A model generated the notes under the pieces. It searched no databases and was not told where the DNA came from. It was given only the letters and a program-made list of their open reading frames with translations. A stretch of DNA of 64,000 nucleotides from an uncultured Oscillospiraceae bacterium. GTDB taxonomy: Bacteria > Bacillota > Clostridia > Oscillospirales > Oscillospiraceae. The stretch's first letter is position 1. Each line of letters opens with the position of its first letter. Location: contig CANQBA010000011.1 in assembly GCA_947589545.1 (NCBI GenBank), forward strand, positions 1 to 64,000, read 5' to 3'. The position numbers and the translations under genes are program-made. This document shows, in pieces, positions 58,501-64,000 of the stretch.

Positions 58501-60191
58501 ATATCGGCCAGGTTGACGCGCTTTCACAAGAGTTGGAGACTTTGAAGCGGGCGGAGAATATTCCGGAAGCCCTTAATGCTCAGTACCAGCTTGCGCTCAA
58601 TAAGATCCAGGAAGGGCGCCGTATCAAAAAGAGATGGGATGGTCTCAAAGATGAAGTGAATGAAAAATACGGTGAATTTCTGGACAAGAGAGATGTCTAT
58701 TCCGGGCTGTTGGCGATTCAGAAGCTTGGAGGCATGTCCTTCTACAATTGTTTTTCTGATTCACCATATGCGATGACGGAGGAGCAGAGGAACGAGATAA
58801 CATCCCAGAGACAAGAAATAGAACAATTTGTAAATCCCTTCCTCCAGGGGTGGATCTTAGAGCAACGTTGTAAAGGCGTTGAGAGCATTTCTCAATATCG
58901 AAAACATATGGAAAGGCTCAAGAATCTTCTCCAAGATGTGGGCTACGATACAGCTGCTAAACAGGTAAAGGACAGGGCCGAACAGGAGTTGAGCAACGTT
59001 GAGAATATCAGGGCCCGTCAGCAGCTCCGCTCTAACTGCTCTGATTATCTGCAAAACTGTGTTGTCAAGGCTGTGGTCCCCTATACTCGCCTGGTTGAAT
59101 GGAAAAAGCAGGGGGAGGTGTTGCTGGGCCAAATCCAGAAGTTTTCCGCTTCTCTGGGCAGTGAAGCGGAAGGAATAAATAAGAATATTTCCAATCGGGT
59201 GGCTGAGGTCGATAAGTCCATTGAACGGATCAAGAAGGATATGAATGACATCTATGATGACATTTATTCCGTTTCCAGCGTCGAAGACATCAGCGATATG
59301 ATCAGCAGGATTCAGCAGGTTTGTCAGAAGGGGATTCCCTCGACGGACATTGCGGATTTTGAAGAACTTAAGAGTACGCTTGAATCCTTTTTGACTGACA
59401 TCAGGGCTCTTTCGGACTGCCAAGAGGATTGGGAGGCTTTCAATATAGAGCATGATGAGCTGATGAGGAAGTATGCGGATAATGAATATGATTTCGATGT
59501 TGTCTCCATACTTGAGCAAGTGTCCGCTGCCATTCAAGATTCGCTCAAAAAACGTGATGTTGACTGGTCTGCAAAATACCTATCTAAGGCTCTGAACAGC
59601 CGTGTGGATCTGCTAGCCTGGGTAGACGGCACTCGAATGACTCCCAAGTATCTTTCCGAAGAGACGAAAGCCAAGTTCTTAGAACGCAGTAAAGAGGTCG
59701 CCGAGCGCCTGAGCAAAGCTAAGATCGACGACGTGATCTATAGCTTTATCAAACTGGAAGAGAAGGAAAAGGAGCTGTGCTTTGACCGCCTGATAGAGAT
59801 ATACCAGAACCATGATACAAACGAGCCAAACGTTATCGAAGCCACCATCTCGCGGAACAAGAAATGGGACCTTGAGGAATGGGTCGTACTGGCCAAGCTC
59901 TATTTCGAGAACAGAGGAAAAACTCGCACTGAACTCGCAGATGAACTATCTGCGCTCTCTGCGATGCTGGTCCGTAGAGCGGACATCCTCGAAATAGAGC
60001 ATGACGGGAAATACCGGAACGTCAATGGCCTTGCCATGCAACTTGACCGGATCAAGTACATTGATACAAAGGGCGAGAGAGGACTATCCGCCTACAGCGA
60101 GTTAGCGGAGGCAGCCGTCTCCATGTACCATGTTGACCGGGAAGGGTTTGAGCTGATCGCCAAGAAATGTTGGGAGAAGTATGAAAAATGA
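55584..60191 (+). CDS. Second giant P-loop ATPase (PglY/BrxC/SspC-like)
   Basis: A 1535-residue protein. Walker A is GYGTGKS at 84-90, Walker B is LIFDEFGRYLEY with Asp276-Glu277, and YPLHPLATYMLSQLSDYL near residue 415 matches the PLHP segment of the ATPase at 41418. Residues 980-1350 are rich in coiled coil (for example ERIKKDMNDIYDDIYS). The C-terminal 120 residues look like a helix-turn-helix (TRTELADELSALSAMLVRRADILEIEHDG). It resembles the large ATPases of BREX (PglY/BrxC) and of phosphorothioation clusters. It is last in the operon. Its role alongside DptFGH is not established by any precedent I can name. Confidence 0.72.
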   Translation: MRFGEVLSFRKDIFFDGAVQIDWFYNPVRTKTVAENFVFHGSEYFGVSDSGGKKLTDTVQFVHDIVMKVSDDQHVNPLSLAIAGYGTGKSHLAVTLADLLSGEDYQPDVHRTIIKNIAAIDGQKAALIAQATGRPNLVLVLNGMKDFNLNYELLRAAQRSLRLYGCSDDNLKKLNRAIETAFRFFERNASSLLGLFEEKARSFGYSQTGQELVDILRLQLGEEESAFDVINAVYNEINGNEIRWDEGVSATSVLETLLSEYCGISGPFNKIVLIFDEFGRYLEYASATTTARSGDSALQQIFECAQNAEGAIQVVNFIQSDIKSYLQRVDQTSNISRYIGRYDASDKYYLSSNLETVFANLIQRVDKDAFGRTIRPWQQGREALWNDIFKDMNRWLPTKGVWKDYSLFRQVVVEGIYPLHPLATYMLSQLSDYLQNRSSLMLLGRYVNEYENTELTPEAIPLVYPETLLSGDLFTEMLSAEEEGRQYSQHCIRYSNILRKYEDKLSDHSKMILRANLAMRILRCRIDSYEDVKHAISIFSGLDQGVIEEELVWLENEYAILGYDEHSYCFDFLEDSSGAHDFKTFFKRLRANTAFSYSVLEESKIREWADVLTPQTSNFAAKHKIKTNEWQYEQDLFSINELSEPFVQTCIEAWKAAITPDKLKGKLIWLYLNRDSASNALELACSLAKKVEGTPIVFMLLNDTEDRLNNALCDYLALQAVSEADRQKYGRHYIDKLEQTEENIKNAFDQLKKQRQRITGHGVQTLESRLAVALTDIFENVYPKVIPFDFDGFDSKQPGKARKAFCSIVRLLLSGSVNGDTIHSFPSEVRNRLEATLFHTGAFSWKVINANYQIIPPEQKNVRAVYEEIVDMLPEGNEIPLDRLIAKLVAPPYGLNDYVSVYLLFTLCANMSYCLRVVVNGAVYSIAAWRDEVIQDSKIDLGTIRKSTLKRVNAGAVADSFLRMFARIDNNVDIGQVDALSQELETLKRAENIPEALNAQYQLALNKIQEGRRIKKRWDGLKDEVNEKYGEFLDKRDVYSGLLAIQKLGGMSFYNCFSDSPYAMTEEQRNEITSQRQEIEQFVNPFLQGWILEQRCKGVESISQYRKHMERLKNLLQDVGYDTAAKQVKDRAEQELSNVENIRARQQLRSNCSDYLQNCVVKAVVPYTRLVEWKKQGEVLLGQIQKFSASLGSEAEGINKNISNRVAEVDKSIERIKKDMNDIYDDIYSVSSVEDISDMISRIQQVCQKGIPSTDIADFEELKSTLESFLTDIRALSDCQEDWEAFNIEHDELMRKYADNEYDFDVVSILEQVSAAIQDSLKKRDVDWSAKYLSKALNSRVDLLAWVDGTRMTPKYLSEETKAKFLERSKEVAERLSKAKIDDVIYSFIKLEEKEKELCFDRLIEIYQNHDTNEPNVIEATISRNKKWDLEEWVVLAKLYFENRGKTRTELADELSALSAMLVRRADILEIEHDGKYRNVNGLAMQLDRIKYIDTKGERGLSAYSELAEAAVSMYHVDREGFELIAKKCWEKYEK

Positions 60192-60481
60192 TTCGATTCC
60201 ACAAAAACTTTTACGTCTATCATGCAAGAATGGTTCAAGTGGTGTAGTGATGATTTGGGTCAAAACCACTGTGCTGCGCTGGATGTGTTGATATCTGAGA
60301 GGCAGTGATCAAAATGAGCTTAAATTGCAATTGGGGAAAAAGATGTGCTACTATCTGAATAAAGGAGCTTAAGACCTTCAGGCTTGCGTTATATTTTGAA
60401 AATAATACCGGTTTACGGTGATGCTTTGCGTATTAGGGTAACTCTGTAATCTTAAATTTCTATATTGAGAGGATGAAATAG
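60192..60481 (+). other. Gap between the defence operon and the SLATT-like gene
   Basis: An AT-rich 290-base stretch. Tiny frames at 60188-60247 and 60222-60308 have no support as genes. No convincing promoter or terminator can be drawn; a TGTAAT at 60445-60450 is a possible -10 for the next gene without a good -35. Confidence 0.4.
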
Positions 60482-61090
60482 ATGAAAGAAATAAAATGCG
60501 AAATAAAACAGAAAGAAATAGATAAGGAAGAAATCAGCAAGTTGAAGAGTCAGATATGGTTGACGAGAATGTCTCGAATTAACGCAGAAAAGCGAATGCT
60601 TCATAATGAGAACTTTGTTCAAGGGATAAACATATATTATTTGTGCGTTATTACTCTGGTATCAATTTGTCTCCTCAGATGGAAAGAATCTAATCTTGAT
60701 TTACTTGTGACATTTATGTCAGTGGCGCTTCTAGTTGTAATCCTTTATTTAAAGAGCTTAAGATTTTCTGAACGTGCATTGGACTTTCACAAACTATATC
60801 CCAAACTTCAACAATTAGAGTTTAGACTGGAGAAAAAAGGAATAACAGATGAAGATATTGAAGATGTTAAAAAACAATATTCAATATTAATGGCTAAAGG
60901 GGAAAATCATATTACTTATGATTATTATAAAGCGATATATGATAGTACTGGAGACTATCGGGAAAAGAATTGTACGTCAAAAATATGGTGTGGATTTTGG
61001 CGAGGAAAAATTTGGCGCGGTCTAATAATGATGGCAGTTGTTTTGTTCCCCATTTTAATTGCTCTACCATACTTTCTGCACTTGAAATAA
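60482..61090 (+). CDS. SLATT-domain-like two-helix membrane protein
   Basis: A 202-residue protein. A basic N-terminus leads to RMSRINAEKRMLHNENFVQG, then two membrane helices (IYYLCVITLVSICLL and LLVTFMSVALLVVILYL), a helical segment LRFSERALDFHKLYPKLQQLEFRLE, and a further hydrophobic C-terminus (LIMMAVVLFPILIALPYFL). The 'R---AEKR ... YY ... two helices' pattern matches SLATT proteins, proposed pore-forming effectors that occur with nucleotide-signalling enzymes or reverse transcriptases. No such partner lies in the window. GAGAGGATG precedes ATG 60482. Low GC and position put it in the defence island. Confidence 0.7.
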   Translation: MKEIKCEIKQKEIDKEEISKLKSQIWLTRMSRINAEKRMLHNENFVQGINIYYLCVITLVSICLLRWKESNLDLLVTFMSVALLVVILYLKSLRFSERALDFHKLYPKLQQLEFRLEKKGITDEDIEDVKKQYSILMAKGENHITYDYYKAIYDSTGDYREKNCTSKIWCGFWRGKIWRGLIMMAVVLFPILIALPYFLHLK

Positions 61091-61177
61091 GTAAGGAGTA
61101 TAGGTGACACTTTTTGTAAAGCCCATAAAAACGGCGCTCCCGCTGTTATGATGGGTTTACCTATTGAAAAACATTAA

Positions 61178-61213
61178 AAAAGACGGCCGGTGATTTCTCA
61201 CAGGCCGTCTTTT
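61178..61213. terminator. Bidirectional terminator
   Basis: AAAAGACGGCC / GGCCGTCTTTT (61178-61188 / 61203-61213) with a 14-base loop. It lies between the SLATT-like gene and the convergent GNAT gene. Confidence 0.82.
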
Positions 61214-61220
61214 GATATTT

Positions 61221-61640
61221 TCAAATCGCCTTCATCAGAAACAGCTCCATCGGCTGTGCGTGACCCGGAGTGTTCAGAACCAGGTCGCCGCAGTCGTGGT
61301 AGCCGAGGGCGCGGTAGAAGTGCTGGGCCGATTCGTCCACTTGTGTGGAGGTCAGGACCAGGTCGAAACCTTGGGCGCGCATATCTGATTCCCAAAACTC
61401 CATGAGGGCTCGGCCACAGCCGGTGCGCTGGTGGGCGGAATCCACGTAGAGCAGGGTGCAGGAGGGGGTGTTGTCCCAAAAGAGGTTGTACCTCAATATC
61501 CCAACGGGCGTGGTGTCCTCAGTGAGGACATACGCCCGTTTTAAATTTACCTTGTTCTCAAACTCCGCCTCCGACAGGTGCCGGTCGAGGCTGAACCAGA
61601 AATCCCTGTCGCTCATTTGCGCGTATCTGATTTTCCGCAT
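61221..61640 (-). CDS. GNAT family N-acetyltransferase
   Basis: A 139-residue acetyltransferase. RYAQMSDRDFWFSLDRHLS is the N-terminal strand/helix, LLYVDSAHQRTGCGRALMEF contains the acetyl-CoA loop (Q/R-x-x-G-x-G/A variant), and AQHFYRALGYHDCGDLVLN is the typical C-terminal 'A--FY--LGY' motif. The substrate is unknown. AGGAGGTTCAC precedes ATG 61640. It is higher in GC than the defence genes and starts the region where composition returns to that of the core. Confidence 0.87.
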   Translation of the reverse strand: MRKIRYAQMSDRDFWFSLDRHLSEAEFENKVNLKRAYVLTEDTTPVGILRYNLFWDNTPSCTLLYVDSAHQRTGCGRALMEFWESDMRAQGFDLVLTSTQVDESAQHFYRALGYHDCGDLVLNTPGHAQPMELFLMKAI

Positions 61641-61658
61641 ATGTGAACCTCCTGAATG

Positions 61659-62159
61659 TCAATAGTAAAATCCTTTCCGGCGCAGGAGCTTGCAGAAGTC
61701 GTAATACTCCCCGGCGGGTTTGTCGAAGGGGAAGGAGAAGGCGAAGCCGATCTCTCGCTCATCGGAGGCGCGGATCGCCTCGCGCATGGCATCGACGCTC
61801 CCGTCGGGGCGGTAGTATGTGTCGTAATAGTGCTCCACGCCGAAGACCTCCACGGGAATGCCGTCGAAGATTCCCATGTCCAGAGCCAGGGCGTCGTCTC
61901 GTTTCAGCCTCGCGGTGACGGTGACCTCGGCGGGCTCGATGTGTATCTCGCTGAAGCCCTTCACGGTGATGACGGGGACGGGGAAGCGGTCAATCTGCCA
62001 CGTCCCATCGGGCAATTCGTGCTCGTGACCGCTGTACCAGCCGGCATCGACCTGAAAGATCCTGTGCGTCAGCGCCACGGCGATCTGCGTCATCTTTGAA
62101 GACAGCTCGGAGTACATCTTGTTGAGCTCGCGCCGGAAGTCCTCTGTCATTTCAAACAT
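61659..62159 (-). CDS. Hypothetical protein
   Basis: A 166-residue soluble protein. It begins FEMTEDFRRELNKMYSELS, a helix, and continues as a beta-rich domain (RFPVPVITVKGFSEIHIEP, VTVTARLKRDDALALDMG). It ends EYYDFCKLLRRKGFYY. I recognise no family or catalytic motif. ATG 62159 has GAGGAGG 6 bases upstream. It ends 19 bases before the GNAT start, so the two probably share a transcript. The 227 bases between it and the gene to the right hold no supported feature. Confidence 0.6.
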   Translation of the reverse strand: MFEMTEDFRRELNKMYSELSSKMTQIAVALTHRIFQVDAGWYSGHEHELPDGTWQIDRFPVPVITVKGFSEIHIEPAEVTVTARLKRDDALALDMGIFDGIPVEVFGVEHYYDTYYRPDGSVDAMREAIRASDEREIGFAFSFPFDKPAGEYYDFCKLLRRKGFYY

Positions 62160-62386
62160 CGTCTGCCTCCTCAAAAGTTTTTAGAAAAAGTTCGCATTGG
62201 AACCCTGAAATCAGAAAATAAATTCGATTTTTAAGAAACAGGGGCATAGAAATGAAAATTTTTTCACAATAGGGGATTGAGATTGTGCGGCGGGGTTGGA
62301 GGTATACAAAAAACGAATAAATTTTTTTCAAAAATCAAGTACGCTTTTGGGCCTTGGGAGTTGTGGTAATAGGAGTGAGGGGGAAA

Positions 62387-63196
62387 TCACTCCGCCGTGT
62401 CGGATTTCCGCTTTCTGCTCCGGCTCACGTTCTCCACGTTACGGCACGACGCCGAGCAATACTCCGCTCTGGTGCCGTGGGTGAGGAGAGGGGCGCCGCA
62501 GTGTTTGCAAAGGCGCACGGCGGGCTTGGGGCAGGTCAGCATTTCCATCATGTAAAAGTCGACAAGGCTCTTGAGAGAGTCGTACCAGACCCGCCGCCGG
62601 CCGATGCCGCCGCATAGCTCGTACCGGAGCTCCACGTTGCCGTGCAAAAGCACCATGTCCTCTCCGGCCTGGGCCCGCCGCATCAGGTCATAAAGCTGAA
62701 GCCCGTATCTCCCGTACCACACCACGGCCTCGGAGTTGTAGTAGTCCGGGTGCAGGACCGGCTCTCGATTATCCTGAAGCGGCAGCTCATCGACGCGCTG
62801 AATACTCACCCTCCGGCTCTGCCGCCGCTGCTCCTTCGGAAACAGGCGGAACAGGTCAATGTACTCCCTCTGCGTCGCGGCCTTCCGGCCCAGGATGTTC
62901 CCGGCGTAGAACTTCACGGACTTGTCGTCGTAGGTCTTCTCTACCAGCGCGTCCTCAAATCCCAGCAGTCCGAATCGGATGCAGAAGCTCTGGACGTCGC
63001 GGGAGTAGTCCTGATGCTTTTCATACTTACGCCCGATGCGCAGAAGCTCCAGCACGATCTCCGGCATGACCTCCATCGGGTCATACTCTCTGCTGTACAC
63101 GTCCAGGTTCCCCACCACGCACAGCTCGTCCCGGTGGTTGTATTCCAGACTGTAATACCGCCCGGTGCTCCAGCGGTCAACGTACTCGTCCCGCAC
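62387..63196 (-). CDS. DUF6076-like protein with C-terminal zinc motif
   Basis: A 269-residue protein. The bulk is helical with conserved-looking aromatics (SEAVVWYGRYGLQLYDLMRR). The C-terminus RLCKHCGAPLLTHGTRAEYCSASCRN forms a CxxC...CxxxC zinc-binding motif like that of DUF6076 and CGNR-type proteins in gut Clostridia. The function is unknown; these genes are often on accessory DNA. The start is GTG 63196 with GAGGATG upstream. A long gene-free stretch lies before it. Confidence 0.6.
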   Translation of the reverse strand: MRDEYVDRWSTGRYYSLEYNHRDELCVVGNLDVYSREYDPMEVMPEIVLELLRIGRKYEKHQDYSRDVQSFCIRFGLLGFEDALVEKTYDDKSVKFYAGNILGRKAATQREYIDLFRLFPKEQRRQSRRVSIQRVDELPLQDNREPVLHPDYYNSEAVVWYGRYGLQLYDLMRRAQAGEDMVLLHGNVELRYELCGGIGRRRVWYDSLKSLVDFYMMEMLTCPKPAVRLCKHCGAPLLTHGTRAEYCSASCRNVENVSRSRKRKSDTAE

Positions 63197-64000
63197 AGAT
63201 CAACATCCTCTGCTAATAGAAATGAAATGATACTATTATCCTATCACACCTTGCCGCAAAAGTCACGGGGATTTTTTCAGACGCCGGAGATATTGGCGGG
63301 GCGTGATTCTCCGTCGAACCTGATAAAAATGAGTGGCCTAAAATGTGCAGGTCTACAAAAACATAAGTTTTTTCTGAAATTCCTTGGTCACCACCCTTCC
63401 GTTTCGGGAATAGAGGTGAGAGGACTTTTTTCGGTCATGGTGCAGAGAAGAAAAAATATCAACACCCCCCTCATTTTGGCGCGTAGATGTCCGATGAATA
63501 GTGAGGGGATACGAAGGCGGTGGAAATGAATTGATGCATTTTTTGTAAGAGAAGGTTATAGATACGAGAAAAATTCGGCAATAGGGAATGGGGAGGGAGA
63601 GTCGGTGATGTCGCCAATGAGAATATAAAATCCCGAAAAATTTTTTCAAGGCAGGGTGTGATTTGAAGTAAAAATGTCCGTAGTAAAGAGAGGGGTATAA
63701 AGATCAGAGAGGATAAATTGATGCGATTATTGAATTAGAAGGTTGACGATGCGAAAAAAATCGGGCAATAGGGAAGTAGGAGGATGAGTTGCGATGGTGG
63801 CGGAGGCAAGGCCCGGATGGGGTGTGAAGTCAGGAGCTCTGAATTGGGTGAGGAAAAAATCAAAATTTTTTCCGAGAGGGGGGTTGTGGTTTGAGGTGAA
63901 AATGTCCGTTGTTGGGTGAGGGGGTATTCAAAAACAATGACGCAATAAGCAAAAAGAGGAGTGAGAGCTCGATGAGTGATCGGCATGGGTAGTCGCGGAG
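63197..64000. other. Gene-free stretch at the right edge
   Basis: About 800 bases with no supported gene. It holds A- and G-rich runs and the degenerate tandem repeat at 63487-63960. The composition (G-rich and A-rich runs, T tracts such as AAAATTTTTTC) is unlike coding DNA on either strand. Confidence 0.6.
63487..63960. repeat. Degenerate tandem repeat, period about 190-230 bases
   Basis: Markers recur at a constant offset of 187: ATGTCCG at 63487 and 63674, TTGATGC at 63531 and 63718, CAATAGGGAA at 63579 and 63766. A later block differs by 225-228 (T run at 63641 and 63866; ATGTCCG at 63674 and 63902), so an insertion of about 40 bases separates the units. Two units and the start of a third are visible. 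Its end (63928-63958) also resembles the 35-base repeat. Confidence 0.65.

Noticed and set aside
60188-60308. Tiny frames after the last ATPase (19 and 28 codons)
   Set aside because: No ribosome binding site, no similarity, and they overlap each other.
1-64000. CRISPR array, rRNA operon, prophage
   Set aside because: I searched by eye for regularly spaced short repeats, conserved rRNA segments and phage structural genes and found none.

Overview
The window is chromosomal DNA of a spore-forming, GC-rich Clostridia member, most like the gut Oscillospiraceae/Ruminococcaceae. The evidence is the sporulation set (spoIIGA-sigE, a bofA-like gene), Firmicutes-type purine genes, strong AGGAGG ribosome binding sites and sigma-A promoters. 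No rRNA, complete tRNA, CRISPR array or intact insertion sequence is visible.

Core region, about 0.5-29.3 kb. It begins with a transposase remnant and an orphan promoter. Then come an SDR reductase with bofA (minus strand), folC, and a nucleotide/amino-sugar cluster: pyrG, glmS, purB, purA, an unknown P-loop kinase-like gene, purC and purF. A small AT-rich insertion at 12.7-13.7 kb holds a membrane-protein gene. Next are an RNHCP zinc protein, an aminotransferase, an acetyltransferase, trpS, a TagO/WecA-like glycosyltransferase, three small unknown genes, a phosphodiesterase, spoIIGA-sigE, NfeD plus an SPFH protein, and wecB. The region ends with an ABC exporter whose permease is fused to a CPBP (CAAX-type) protease. 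That exporter is preceded by a long structured leader RNA ending in an intrinsic terminator. A two-hairpin intergenic element with identical loops and covarying stems occurs after glmS and after trpS.

Transition region, about 29.3-38.5 kb. This is a patchwork of broken genes (HTH regulator, TraB-like protein, GNAT gene with an in-frame TGA), small mobile-type genes (DUF6809), a duplicated fructosamine-kinase-like gene flanked by copies of a 35-base repeat, a beta-helix protein, and a minus-strand run of a PD-(D/E)XK-like protein, a cyclophilin-like lipoprotein and an aldo/keto reductase.

Defence island, about 38.7-61.1 kb, visibly lower in GC. One apparent operon of nine genes is driven by a promoter with an inverted repeat in its spacer. 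It encodes a DndC/SspD-like PAPS-reductase-family protein carrying an N-terminal zinc ribbon and a C-terminal ferredoxin motif, a DUF4007 (SspB-like) protein, a 1201-residue P-loop ATPase (SspC-like position), a cysteine desulfurase (SspA/DndA-like), then DptF-, DptG- and DptH-like proteins, and finally a second small winged-helix/DUF4007-like protein with a second giant ATPase (1535 residues). I read this as a phosphorothioate DNA modification and restriction system. It joins an Ssp-style modification half (no DndD, DndE or SspE in the window) to a Dnd-style DptFGH restriction half and adds an extra ATPase pair. A SLATT-like two-helix membrane protein follows immediately. This is the most interesting part of the window.

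The last 3 kb hold a GNAT acetyltransferase, two unknown or DUF-type genes, and a non-coding stretch with degenerate tandem repeats.
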